DNA from: JAZDKP01 sp043802925
GTDB taxonomy: Bacteria > Fibrobacterota > OXYB2-FULL-49-7 > JAEUSG01
Reading direction: 5' to 3'
Length of the DNA: 14,293 bases
NCBI GenBank assembly: GCA_043802925.1
Contig: JAZDKP010000149.1
Location: forward strand, 1 to 14,293
Within the stretch, counting starts at the first letter, position 1, and every line of letters begins with the position of its first letter. Positions 6,697 through 13,773 of this stretch are shown one piece after another. The notes beneath the pieces are model-generated. The model searched no databases and had not been told where the DNA came from. It saw only the letters and a list, made by a program, of their open reading frames with translations. The translations under genes were made by a program, and so were the position numbers.

Positions 6697-7001
6697 AAAA
6701 GGAAATCAAACGGCTCGGCGACGAGCACTTGGCCGAAGCCAAAAAGATGGCGGTCCGGCACAAGAAGAAGAAGAACTGCAAAAAATGTTTTGACCGCGCC
6801 TACGTGGGCGTCAACGAGGAGAATATGCTCATTCCCTGCGCGCACTGCACGGACAGCAAGCCCCTCTTTGACGAATGGAAGCAGTACGTGTACGCCCGTC
6901 CGGATCTCAAGGAAATCTACGGTGATTCCCTTGAGGACGAGGCGGACAAAACGGATAAAACGGACAAGACGGACAAGACGAGAACGCAAGGGAAGAAATG
7001 A
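6693..7001 (+). CDS. Small four-cysteine (zinc-binding) protein with TDK-repeat tail
   Basis: A 102-residue, very basic protein. A Lys-rich N-terminus leads to CKKC (29-32) and CAHC (49-52) with RAYVGVNEENMLIPC between them. This resembles half of a DnaJ-type zinc finger (C-x-x-C, G-x, P-C-x-x-C) and probably binds one zinc ion. After a helical linker, the last 25 or so residues are acidic and repetitive, with ADK, TDK, TDK and TDK encoded by 9-bp tandem repeats (6942-6977). The start overlaps the rsmE stop and the stop overlaps the mltD-like start, both as ATGA, so translation is coupled in both directions. I do not recognise the family. A role with RNA or ribosomes next to rsmE is only a guess. 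Confidence 0.8.
   Translation: MKKEIKRLGDEHLAEAKKMAVRHKKKKNCKKCFDRAYVGVNEENMLIPCAHCTDSKPLFDEWKQYVYARPDLKEIYGDSLEDEADKTDKTDKTDKTRTQGKK
6942..6977 (+). repeat. 9-bp tandem repeat (four units) inside the small zinc-protein gene
   Basis: The units are GCGGACAAA, ACGGATAAA, ACGGACAAG and ACGGACAAG, coding for (A/T)DK. Unit length is a multiple of three, so slippage would lengthen or shorten the tail without shifting frame. It ends 20 bp before the next start codon. Confidence 0.85.
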
Positions 7002-9112
7002 TCCGTTCCCTTCCGTTGTTCCTCTTTCTCGCGTCGTTGATGTTGCCGATCACGGTCGAGGCCGCGGACTGCAATCAAATCCTGTATGTTCCCGAGAATC
7101 TCCGGCAGAATGTGGCCTTCTGGGAGCGCATCTACCAGCAGGTCCCGAGCGACCGCGGTCTCATGCACGACCAGGATTCGCTCCGCGTCGTCTACGATAC
7201 GCTCTTTGTCGGCAACCTGCAGGGAAGGGCCCGTTCGCGGGCCTGCGGCAAAAAAGAAAAGGAGATTACCGCGATCCTGTCGGCCATGGCGGTCACGGAC
7301 AAGGGACAGTGGGATTCCACCATGCAGTTCTACGGCCGCCTGTGGGGGCGGGAACTTAGCCCTGAGGAGTGGCGGGCGGCAGCGGAGCGTGTGCGTTTTC
7401 AGCTCGGGCAGAAGAGCCATTTCATCCTTGGCATCCAGCGTTCGGGCCGGTATCTTGACAAAATCAAGCAGGTCTTCCGCGAAAACGGTCTGCCCGAGGA
7501 ACTCGCCTATCTTCCGCACGTGGAATCCTCTTTCAATTATAAGGCGTATTCCAAGGTGGGCGCGGCCGGCATCTGGCAGTTCATGCGCGGCACGGGCCGG
7601 GTCTACCTCAAAATCGGCTACGTGGTGGACGAGCGGCTGGAGCCCATGAAGTCCACGCAGGCGGCCATGAAGCTCCTGCGCAGCAACTACGCGCGGCTCA
7701 AGAGCTGGCCGCTCGCGCTCACGGCCTATAACCACGGGGTCAACAGCATGGAGCGCGCGGTGACCCAGACGGGCAGCACGGACATCGGTGAAATTGTGGA
7801 TCGCTACAAGACCCGCTCCTTCCAGTTCGCGTCCAAGAATTTTTACGCTTCCTATGTGGCCGCCTACCGCACGGCGTCCAATTACCGCGACCATTTCGGC
7901 GAAATCCGGCTTGAGCCGCCCTTCGAATACATGGAGTTTGAACTGAAAAAGAACTGCCGGCCCTCGACCGTGGCCAAAAGCTTCGGCGTACCGCTCAAAA
8001 CCCTCCAGGAGTTCAATCTTGATGTCCGGCCCCCGGTGTTCAAAAGCGACCAATTCCTTCCCAAGGGGCATACCCTCAAACTGCCGCTCCAGTTCGCGGG
8101 CGCCAACGTGGATTCCATCTTTGACCACATCCCGGCCAAGGCCACGCCCGAAAAGCCGTTGCTGGCCGCTTATCACAAGGTGCGTGCGGGTGAAAACCTT
8201 TCGACGATCGCGGCCCATTATGGGCTGCCGCTTTCTTCGCTGCTACGGCTCAACAACCTGCGGCCCGACGGGTGCGTCTATCCCGGGCTGATGCTCCAAC
8301 TTCCGGGTGGCCCGTTGCCAGACACCGCGCCGGTTGCGGTGGCTGCCGCGCTTCCTTCACGTCCTGTCACCGCGCTCGAGGCCTTGGCCGCGTTGCCGGT
8401 CCCAATGGCCCCGACCGCGCCTGTGCTCGATGCCCGGCTTGCCTCGGTCCCCGTGGTTGCCGCGGCAAAGCCCCCGAAGGTCTCCGTACCCGCGACCGAC
8501 ACCTCTGCCGCGCTGTTCACGCCTGCTTACCTCCTGGCCTTGCCCGCGCCTGTTGCCCGTGAATCCGACGACTCGCTATCCACGCTGTGGACTTTTCTGT
8601 ATCCCGCGTTGCTCAAATTGGCCACTGTGAGCGAGCGGCCCTGCGGATTCAACGAGTTCAGCGCGGATTTTTACAAACTCGATTTCACGAGCCAGGATAA
8701 ACGGCACGTGACTTTCCGTGTTCAGATTGACGAAACGATTGGGCACTATGCGGAATGGGCGGGCATCCCCTCCGCGCGCATCAAGGCCCTGAACAATATT
8801 TCCAACAACGTCCGGCTGGGTCAGACGATTTCGCTCCCGCTTGGCGAAGAACAGGCGGAGGAATTCCTCAACCGGCGTATTGAGCAGCACATGAGCATTG
8901 AAGAGGACTTCTTCAGCAATTTCACGGTGACCGGTATGGACACCGTGGCGGTCAAGAAGGGGGCCAATGTGTGGACCCTCTGCCAGGAGAACGACATTCC
9001 GCTCTGGCTGTTCATGAAGGCCAACCGGCTCAAACCGGACCTGCGCATCACGGACCGCGACCGGGTGCTTGTCCCGCAGGCGGAGGAGAAGAAGAAAGAG
9101 GGCGGGATTTAG
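6998..9112 (+). CDS. MltD-like membrane-bound lytic transglycosylase with LysM repeats
   Basis: A 704-residue exported murein lytic transglycosylase, cutting the MurNAc-GlcNAc bond to leave 1,6-anhydroMurNAc. Residues 1-22 are a signal peptide (hydrophobic run, then TVEA/ADC). The SLT catalytic domain lies at about 145-300. It has LAYLPHVESSFN with catalytic Glu176, KVGAAGIWQFM (186-196) and ALTAYNHG (240-247). A LysM repeat follows at about 391-436 (YHKVRAGENLSTIAAHYGL, then LRLNNLRPD). Three weaker LysM-like segments lie at about 311-363, 575-620 and 640-695. A Pro/Ala/Val-rich linker sits at about 438-510. There is no lipobox, unlike E. coli MltD. It closes the rsmE cluster with an ATGA overlap and ends 4 bp into the converging DinB-like gene. 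Confidence 0.92.
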   Translation: MIRSLPLFLFLASLMLPITVEAADCNQILYVPENLRQNVAFWERIYQQVPSDRGLMHDQDSLRVVYDTLFVGNLQGRARSRACGKKEKEITAILSAMAVTDKGQWDSTMQFYGRLWGRELSPEEWRAAAERVRFQLGQKSHFILGIQRSGRYLDKIKQVFRENGLPEELAYLPHVESSFNYKAYSKVGAAGIWQFMRGTGRVYLKIGYVVDERLEPMKSTQAAMKLLRSNYARLKSWPLALTAYNHGVNSMERAVTQTGSTDIGEIVDRYKTRSFQFASKNFYASYVAAYRTASNYRDHFGEIRLEPPFEYMEFELKKNCRPSTVAKSFGVPLKTLQEFNLDVRPPVFKSDQFLPKGHTLKLPLQFAGANVDSIFDHIPAKATPEKPLLAAYHKVRAGENLSTIAAHYGLPLSSLLRLNNLRPDGCVYPGLMLQLPGGPLPDTAPVAVAAALPSRPVTALEALAALPVPMAPTAPVLDARLASVPVVAAAKPPKVSVPATDTSAALFTPAYLLALPAPVARESDDSLSTLWTFLYPALLKLATVSERPCGFNEFSADFYKLDFTSQDKRHVTFRVQIDETIGHYAEWAGIPSARIKALNNISNNVRLGQTISLPLGEEQAEEFLNRRIEQHMSIEEDFFSNFTVTGMDTVAVKKGANVWTLCQENDIPLWLFMKANRLKPDLRITDRDRVLVPQAEEKKKEGGI

Positions 9113-9576
9113 GGCGCCATCTTCTGCGCATCAATATTTCTGCTCATCTGGCCGACATGGTTTTCCAGGTGGCGGATATGGCCTTCAATCAAATCCAGAA
9201 TCGTAATTCGGCCGCGCTTTGAATGGAGTCCCTCCATTTGGAGCTTGTTGTCGTCCAGCGATTGAATCAGCCGGTCATTCATTCCGCGAATCATTTTGAA
9301 GGCAGACAGGCTTTCATTCACATCCGTGTTTTTATGGTCCAGCAGGGTTGCCCACTTATCTTCGTTGTGGTTGATGAAGAAAGGCGTGTCATCGGCCAGA
9401 ATGGAGCGGAACCGGGTATAGGCCTGGATTTCCGTGTCCGCCAGATGCGCGACGATTTCATTGATATTCCACTTGTTCTCAGCAATGCGGTAGCTGAGTT
9501 GCGCTTTTGACAAACCCTTCAGAATGGATTCGAGTTGTGTGATGCCTTCAAGGTAGGCTTTGAATTTTTCAGTCAT
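9109..9576 (-). CDS. DinB/YfiT-like four-helix metal-binding protein
   Basis: A 155-residue DinB-superfamily protein. The motifs are NKWNINEIVAHLADTE (34-49), with His44, and EGHIRHLENHVGQM (131-144), with His136 and His140. These histidines are the usual metal ligands of the fold. KWNINEI..HL..TE is a typical first-helix signature. The family includes thiol transferases and hydrolases and many uncharacterised members, so the activity cannot be named. ATG 9576 is chosen because GGAG lies 6 nt upstream and the domain begins there; the frame stays open upstream to an ATG at 9732, but that stretch has no family features and covers the promoter. The gene converges on the mltD-like gene with a 4-bp overlap. 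Confidence 0.88.
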   Translation of the reverse strand: MTEKFKAYLEGITQLESILKGLSKAQLSYRIAENKWNINEIVAHLADTEIQAYTRFRSILADDTPFFINHNEDKWATLLDHKNTDVNESLSAFKMIRGMNDRLIQSLDDNKLQMEGLHSKRGRITILDLIEGHIRHLENHVGQMSRNIDAQKMAP

Positions 9577-9618
9577 TTTAAGCTCCGCATGCGTGTGATT
9601 GTGATGCTGTCCTTGCAA

Positions 9619-9647
9619 AATATAGCCCTTATGTCCAGTCAGATCAA
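9619..9647 (-). promoter_or_regulatory. Promoter for the DinB-like gene
   Basis: On the minus strand, TTGATC (9647-9642), a 17-bp spacer and TATATT (9624-9619). The predicted leader is about 36 nt, ending in GGAG before ATG 9576. This supports the downstream start. Confidence 0.6.
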
Positions 9648-9722
9648 GTGTTGCACAGGGTCGGCTTGAATCCGTTGGTGTCTGCCCGTATTTTTTGGAA
9701 ACGGTACGCGCGCCACATCCGG

Positions 9723-9751
9723 TTGATTGCACCCAAAGCGCAACTTATAAT
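9723..9751 (+). promoter_or_regulatory. Promoter for the lipoprotein gene, overlapped by an inverted repeat
   Basis: TTGATT (9723-9728), a 17-bp spacer and a perfect TATAAT (9746-9751). GCGCAA (9738-9743) and TTGCGC (9760-9765) form an inverted repeat with a 16-bp gap around the -10 box, a good position for an operator. Confidence 0.6.
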
Positions 9752-9783
9752 TGCATGTATTGCGCCTTTTGTCTATATTACTA

Positions 9784-9818
9784 CACCCACACGTAATACT
9801 ACGTACTGCGTGTGGGTG
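9784..9818 (+). promoter_or_regulatory. Leader hairpin upstream of the lipoprotein gene
   Basis: CACCCACACG (9784-9793) and CGTGTGGGTG (9809-9818) form a perfect 10-bp stem with a 15-nt loop, inside the predicted leader and 13 nt before the GGAGGA ribosome site. No U-tract follows, so it is not a standard terminator. It may be an RNA structure or a second protein-binding palindrome. Confidence 0.55.
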
Positions 9819-9845
9819 GGCGAAATTTCTGGTTGGAGGAACCCT

Positions 9846-10595
9846 ATGATTCAAGCATGCATTGCACCCGCAAAAGACAAAAGCCGCGCGTTGTGCGCGG
9901 CGCGCAATTTACTTTTCTTCTTCATTGCGTTGATACTATTGCTTTTTCTTCTTTCCTGTTCCGAAAAACCAACCAGTAACCAACAAGAAACCTTCACATA
10001 TCCGCTTACTACCCTCAATAGATGGTTTTATAGACAATCGATTACAATCGATAGCTTTGGCACAATCATTGATTCTTTTACGTGTGTTGGTACAGTTACA
10101 GACACGTTCACTGTCCCGATTCATGAATATCAGTTTCACGTGTTTTTCAACAGGCTATTTCCGCCAACTCCTCCTGGCGAACTTAACCCTCCTCTTTTCA
10201 ACGGTTCATATGCCGTAAATACAAATGGTGATTGCATCAAATATATTGATTCAATCCAATCTCGAATCATAACTGCGACACTAATGTCCGGAAAACCATT
10301 CGTGGGCAAGACCTGGATTGACTCGATTCCGATAAAAAGCGACTCCGGTCAACCTACCGGCAACTATACTTGCTGTTTCCGTAAAATTACCTCCAAGGTT
10401 ACATTAAATATTGATTATGGTAGAATTGATGACTGCTGGCAAGTAACAAGCTACACGGATTTATCAATGAACAACCTTTTCTACATTCAGTATTTCAAGT
10501 CAGGCATTGGTCTTGTTTATCACACCCATTCATATTCGTCATCAGGCAACACGACCACCGTTGCTATACAATTGAGGAGTTTTTCAGGCCAATGA
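9846..10595 (+). CDS. Putative lipoprotein of unknown function
   Basis: A 249-residue protein. A basic N-region (Lys10, Lys12, Arg14, Arg20) and a long hydrophobic run (22-36) lead to a lipobox-like LLSC with Cys38, which marks it as a likely lipoprotein. The mature part is Thr/Ser/Ile-rich and beta-like, with segments such as YPLTTLNRWFY and GKTWIDSIPIKSDSG, and no motif I recognise. ATG 9846 is chosen because TTGGAGGA ends 5 nt before it; the frame continues upstream to ATG 9648 but would cross the promoter. The gene is clearly more AT-rich than regions 1 and 2, which suggests acquisition or relaxed selection. A strong GC hairpin (9883-9901) lies within its early codons. Confidence 0.75.
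   Translation: MIQACIAPAKDKSRALCAARNLLFFFIALILLLFLLSCSEKPTSNQQETFTYPLTTLNRWFYRQSITIDSFGTIIDSFTCVGTVTDTFTVPIHEYQFHVFFNRLFPPTPPGELNPPLFNGSYAVNTNGDCIKYIDSIQSRIITATLMSGKPFVGKTWIDSIPIKSDSGQPTGNYTCCFRKITSKVTLNIDYGRIDDCWQVTSYTDLSMNNLFYIQYFKSGIGLVYHTHSYSSSGNTTTVAIQLRSFSGQ
9883..9901 (+). other. GC-rich hairpin within the first codons of the lipoprotein gene
   Basis: GCCGCGC (9883-9889) and GCGCGGC (9895-9901) form a perfect 7-bp stem around GTTGT. An A-rich stretch precedes it and a T-rich stretch follows shortly after. In this AT-rich gene it stands out. It could slow elongation or act as an intragenic attenuator. Confidence 0.5.
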
Positions 10596-10765
10596 TGTAC
10601 ATATTGCTTTATTTGCGAACTTTTTGATTGCCGAGACTCCACGACGCGCCATTTTTCGTCAGTTTTTTAAAATGAAGCTCCAATCCGGGGGTGGCGTCTT
10701 GGCCGCTGCCGCCCGCGCACTGGGAAATATAGGCACCATACAAGATTGATTAAACATGGTTATCC
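10596..10765. other. Gap with no supported gene
   Basis: The gap between the lipoprotein stop and the YefM promoter. An open plus-strand stretch ending at TGA 10747-10749 contains AAAARALG-like residues that vaguely recall the end of a Fis-type helix-turn-helix. It has no start signal and is too short to call. The base composition switches from AT-rich to GC-rich near 10680, which suggests a patchwork junction. Confidence 0.3.
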
Positions 10766-10794
10766 TTGCAAAAGCGTACGCAATAATGTACATT
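10766..10794 (+). promoter_or_regulatory. YefM-YoeB promoter with two-palindrome operator
   Basis: TTGCAA (10766-10771), a 17-bp spacer and TACATT (10789-10794). Two 8-bp palindromes, GCGTACGC (10774-10781) and ATGTACAT (10786-10793), share a GTAC core with centres exactly 12 bp apart; the second overlaps the -10 box. This matches the described yefM-yoeB operator geometry (TGTACA cores, 12-bp centre spacing) and implies repression by the antitoxin-toxin complex. Confidence 0.75.
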
Positions 10795-10809
10795 TAAGGT
10801 GGAGGAAAC

Positions 10810-11052
10810 ATGACTGTAATAACCGTCACCCAGGCCCGAAAGCGACTTTTCCATTTGCTCGACGAAGCCAACGAGTCTCACTCTCCAATACGCATTGAAG
10901 GGAAAAGAGGAGGAGCGGTCTTAGTCGGCGGCGAAGACTGGTCGGCCATCGAAGAGACCCTTTTTCTGTCCTCCATCCCCGGAATGCGGGAATCCATCAA
11001 GCGGGGAATGGCCACACCTTTATCAAAATGCAAGAAGACGCTCGAATGGTGA
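10810..11052 (+). CDS. yefM: YefM/Phd-family antitoxin
   Basis: An 80-residue antitoxin. The N-terminal half is the Phd/YefM DNA-binding fold: TVTQARKRLFHLLDEANES (5-23), then PIRIEGKRGGAVLVGGEDW (26-44). The C-terminal tail (about 55-80) would wrap the YoeB-type toxin. It should neutralise the mRNA-cleaving toxin and repress its own promoter. GGTGGAGG precedes ATG 10810. The stop lies 7 bp inside the toxin gene, the usual antitoxin-first order with coupled translation. Confidence 0.9.
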   Translation: MTVITVTQARKRLFHLLDEANESHSPIRIEGKRGGAVLVGGEDWSAIEETLFLSSIPGMRESIKRGMATPLSKCKKTLEW

Positions 11053-11312
11053 CTTGGAGCGTTGTTTATACAAGCCAGGCTCAAAAAGACGCTAAAAGAT
11101 TATCCGCAGCCGGGCTCCGTGATAAAGCCGAAAAAATAATAGATATCCTTAAAGTTAATCCCTGGCAGAATCCTCCGCGATATGAAAAGCTTGTCGGTGA
11201 TCTCACTGGCGCGGTCTCACGGAGAATCAACATCCAGCACCGATGGGTCTATCAGGTTTATGAACGCGAAAAAACTGTTAAAATTCTCAGGATGTTCACA
11301 CATTACGAATAA
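11046..11312 (+). CDS. yoeB: YoeB/Txe-family toxin (ribosome-dependent mRNA endonuclease)
   Basis: An 88-residue toxin of the YoeB family, which cleaves mRNA at the ribosomal A site. Visible family features are the N-terminal WSVVYTSQAQKDAKRL, YEKLVGDLTGAVSRRINIQHR (whose Glu and Arg positions match the catalytic Glu46/Arg65 of YoeB), VYQVY, and a C-terminal FTHYE carrying the essential His-Tyr near the end. It therefore looks intact. ATG 11046 overlaps the antitoxin stop; an earlier in-frame ATG at 11028 would add residues not seen in the family. Confidence 0.9.
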   Translation: MVTWSVVYTSQAQKDAKRLSAAGLRDKAEKIIDILKVNPWQNPPRYEKLVGDLTGAVSRRINIQHRWVYQVYEREKTVKILRMFTHYE

Positions 11313-11491
11313 AAGTACCTGATATTACGGATCAAAAAATCTGGTTCCTGTCGCGGAAAGTCACGGTGAACGGAAGCCATCTTGAGGCGCGCATGAGGCA
11401 GACGGGGCATTGGCAAGAGCAGGCCGGACTGACCGCCGATACGCTGGTCTCACTTCTGGAGAAAAGATTTAAAATCCCCAAGCTGGCATGA
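11313..11491 (+). pseudogene. Unidentified gene fragment after yoeB
   Basis: A frame open to TGA 11489-11491 reads as protein-like, for example QKIWFLSRKVTVNG, HLEARMRQTGHWQEQ and LTADTLVSLLEKRF, with higher GC than the toxin gene. It has no start codon or ribosome site of its own, and its end runs out of frame into the antitoxin relic. It looks like the tail of a gene whose beginning was removed. I do not recognise the family. Confidence 0.35.
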
Positions 11492-11519
11492 AGATATCTT
11501 AAAGGTAACGCCTCTTTCT
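11465..11519 (+). pseudogene. Relic of the downstream antitoxin gene
   Basis: 11465-11503 matches 13863-13901 with one mismatch, and 11504-11519 matches 13938-13953 exactly. The 36 bp between (13902-13937) are missing here. The frame is kept: it would read DLKSPSWHEDILK then VTPLS, as in the intact antitoxin with 12 codons removed. There is no upstream part of the gene and no toxin gene after it. The relic is young, given 54 of 55 identical bases. Confidence 0.85.
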
Positions 11520-11566
11520 ACAACCGGGCAAGCTTTCCCTTCCACTGCGTTCTCTCCACTTGATCC

Positions 11567-13165
11567 TTATTTTATCAGACAGAGTTTTTGCCAGAAAGTC
11601 TGCCCGCGGATTTTTATTGCGGCAAGATAAATGCCCGAGGGAAGGCGATCCGCATGCCAGACAACCGTGTTGGATCCGATATTGTTTTGCTGGAAAAGCA
11701 GTCTGCCCGCGGCCGAGAAGATGCTGATCCGGGCGTTGCGCAGGTTTTCAGCCTGGAACGAAATGCTGCGGTTAAAGGGATTGGGGGATATCTTCAAAGC
11801 GTTGCCGGGAGCCGCACGGACCTCGGTCTTGGTTTCCGAAGTTGCGCCGAAAGGAATCGCATATTCATCAACCACACCCGGCTGATTGAAGTTGGAGGCA
11901 AAAGCCACGTATTCGCCTTCCCAGGAGGCTGATAAACGCTGGGTATAATAGTAATTGGCGTTCACGCTTCGGGACCTGTGATGTGCGAGCCTTCTTATTT
12001 CTCCGGAGAGGACGTTAAACCCGATGATTTCCTGGCGGTACGAAAACCACGGCGTGACATTCCCATCAACATCCGCGGTCCCGCCGTTGAACGTGTCGCT
12101 TCCGTCTTCGGAGGCGATAAACACCCAGTCTTTTAACAGCCCCCGCGCAACGCTTGAGAAATGGACCCCCTGATTCCAATTGGGAAACCTTAAAAGGCGC
12201 CTATTGTTCGGCAGGGCCTTTTCCTCTTCCTCGGTAAGCCCTTGCGCGTCATGGGTGATGTCCACACGCCATATTTCGGGATAGTTATTGCAATTGGAAA
12301 CAATCATGTAATCACGGCCGTCCGAGCACGAAATGAATGTGCCGTGGTCCCCGCACAGCGACCAGAACCGCGTAGGCGCTCCCACCTGCCGGTTCGCATG
12401 GTCGATGAGCCACGACGTGCCCATTCCCATATTACGCGGACTGAAGGTGTAATCATAACCCACGAGGTACTTTCCATCCGGCGTGATACCGACATAGGAA
12501 CCCGCATCAATGTTGGTGGAGCCGTCAATGGCGCCGGCGTAGGGGCCTGCGGCGAGGTTCTGCCTGTCATAGAGATACAGGGACGGTTCCGCCCCATACC
12601 GGAGGACCATATAGCGTCCGCTGGCGTCCAGCCAGTTAAGGGTGCCGCCCAGAGAGCCAATCGTGGCACCGCCCGGCGCTGTAAAATAAATTGAATCGTC
12701 CCAGGTCGCATCCGGATTCAAAGTGATTTTATGGATGGAGCCTCCGGAGAGATAATAAAGAATATCGGGTTCCACGGGGTCAAACCCGCCGTCGCTCGCG
12801 AGGCCGATGGGGATGCCCTGGTGCGTGGTCCGGCCGGTTGCCGCCTCAATAACCGCCCAGTAATCCGCCCACTGCGTTCCGTTTGTGTTCCGGTGCAGAT
12901 ATAATTTCCCGTCAGCGCTCCACCACATGTTGCGCGCATACAGGTCGTCCCCGACGCTGTCAGCGGTCAGCCGGCGCACCGTTGACCCAAATACCGGGTC
13001 AACATATTCCGCGCCCGGGATGCCGGGCAAACGGAAGAGGTTATAGGCAAAGCCGCCGGTCGCGGCCGGCGGGTGGCTGAGGCTGTCGGCAAGGCCTGGC
13101 AGCCCGTGTCCATCCGTAAAGGATAGGAAGACAGCCATGGACATCAGCGAAAAAAATATTTTCAT
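11567..13165 (-). CDS. Secreted beta-propeller protein with T9SS C-terminal sorting domain
   Basis: A 532-residue exported protein. Residues 1-20 or so form a signal peptide (MKIFFSLMSMAVFLSF). The main part has repeated short blades typical of WD40/TolB-like propellers: NMWWSADGKLYLHR, YVGITPDGKYLVGYD, YMIVSNCNNYPEIWRV, LSASWEGEYVAFASNF. The last 75 or so residues are a type IX sorting domain: LKISPNPFNRSISF, ARISIFSAAGRLLFQ, LPSGIYLAAIKIRG. It should be moved to the cell surface or outside; no catalytic motif was recognised, so a binding or polysaccharide-related role is only possible. ATG 13165 is preferred over ATG 13258, which lies in the promoter; AGGGA precedes it. Near-identical direct repeats flank the gene. 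Confidence 0.88.
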   Translation of the reverse strand: MKIFFSLMSMAVFLSFTDGHGLPGLADSLSHPPAATGGFAYNLFRLPGIPGAEYVDPVFGSTVRRLTADSVGDDLYARNMWWSADGKLYLHRNTNGTQWADYWAVIEAATGRTTHQGIPIGLASDGGFDPVEPDILYYLSGGSIHKITLNPDATWDDSIYFTAPGGATIGSLGGTLNWLDASGRYMVLRYGAEPSLYLYDRQNLAAGPYAGAIDGSTNIDAGSYVGITPDGKYLVGYDYTFSPRNMGMGTSWLIDHANRQVGAPTRFWSLCGDHGTFISCSDGRDYMIVSNCNNYPEIWRVDITHDAQGLTEEEEKALPNNRRLLRFPNWNQGVHFSSVARGLLKDWVFIASEDGSDTFNGGTADVDGNVTPWFSYRQEIIGFNVLSGEIRRLAHHRSRSVNANYYYTQRLSASWEGEYVAFASNFNQPGVVDEYAIPFGATSETKTEVRAAPGNALKISPNPFNRSISFQAENLRNARISIFSAAGRLLFQQNNIGSNTVVWHADRLPSGIYLAAIKIRGQTFWQKLCLIK

Positions 13166-13228
13166 GGTTTTCCCTGCCGTCCTTTTATTCGACGCATCGC
13201 CGAATTTCCGGGACAACTTGCTTTTGGA

Positions 13229-13258
13229 ATTATATTTTTTTCGGCAAATATGTTGCAA
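13229..13258 (-). promoter_or_regulatory. Promoter for the T9SS-exported protein
   Basis: On the minus strand, TTGCAA (13258-13253), an 18-bp spacer and a perfect TATAAT (13234-13229). The predicted leader is about 57 nt to ATG 13165. Confidence 0.65.
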
Positions 13259-13269
13259 GGAAACCCTGA

Positions 13270-13707
13270 CTACTTTTCGGTGTCAATGAAACGCCGCCAT
13301 TCCGGACGGCTTTTCTTGTTGGGCAACGGGATCAGGCGTTCGGTGTCAGACCGTCTATGGAAGCGTGGATTGTTGAATTCTTTTCTTCCGGGCCGGTTTT
13401 GCTTTTCGCGGAGGACGGGGTTGTCAAGGCGGCTTTCCGGACCAGGCTTGAAAGCTCGTTATACAGGGGGGAGCCTGCGGTTTTCGAACCGGTTCCTGTT
13501 TGCAGGCCGAATTGATCGTAGGCGGGTATGAATCCCGCCAGTGTATCGAAGAGGGGGGAATCGCTTTTCTCGGTCTCGTCATTCTCCTTGAACGCGTCCA
13601 GAAGGATGGAAAAGGGATCGTTTGAGGCGGCCGTGCAGTAAATTTGGAGCAGCGCATAAAATGATAGAAATGCTGTCCAGCTCTTCCAAAACTGAATATT
13701 TTATCAT
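13270..13707 (-). pseudogene. Frameshifted gene for a small secreted protein
   Basis: GGAGG lies 9 nt before ATG 13707, but that frame soon stops. Skipping one base (T at 13698) gives a good signal peptide (FWKSWTAFLSFYALL, then CTAAS). A protein-like stretch follows with high third-position GC, including NDPFSILLDAFKENDETEK and FIPAYDQFGLQTGTG, ending at a TGA (13334-13332). From about 13458 the original frame is open again and also reads as plausible protein (DTERLIPLPNKKSRPEWRRF) to TAG at 13272-13270. The start and final frames are the same, as expected from two compensating indels. It could be a decayed gene, an assembly error or a recoded gene. The family is unknown. Confidence 0.5.
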
Positions 13708-13736
13708 TGAAAGAAACCTCCACAAAGTGCTATATA
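13707..13736 (+). promoter_or_regulatory. Possible promoter for the second toxin-antitoxin pair
   Basis: TTGAAA (13707-13712), an 18-bp spacer and TATATA (13731-13736), in an AT-rich divergent gap. AGAGGA follows just before ATG 13774. Several other AT-rich hexamers could serve as the -10 box. Confidence 0.4.
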
Positions 13737-13773
13737 TTATTCATAATTGACGAAATTTAAATAAAGAGGAATC

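Noticed and set aside
6917..8218. Long 433-codon minus-strand open frame
   Set aside because: It lies antisense to the well-supported mltD-like gene. It is a side effect of high GC third positions, and its translation shows no family motif.
10595..10602. ATGTACAT palindrome at the end of the lipoprotein gene, like a YefM site
   Set aside because: It is a lone copy without a partner at 12 bp or a promoter nearby, so probably chance.
10596..10749. Possible remnant of a Fis-type helix-turn-helix regulator (AAAARALG-like residues)
   Set aside because: The similarity is a handful of low-complexity residues. There is no start, ribosome site or second helix.
13250..13531. Plus-strand open frame of 93 codons
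   Set aside because: It overlaps the promoter of the T9SS gene and runs antisense to the better-supported frameshifted minus-strand gene. It has no ribosome site.
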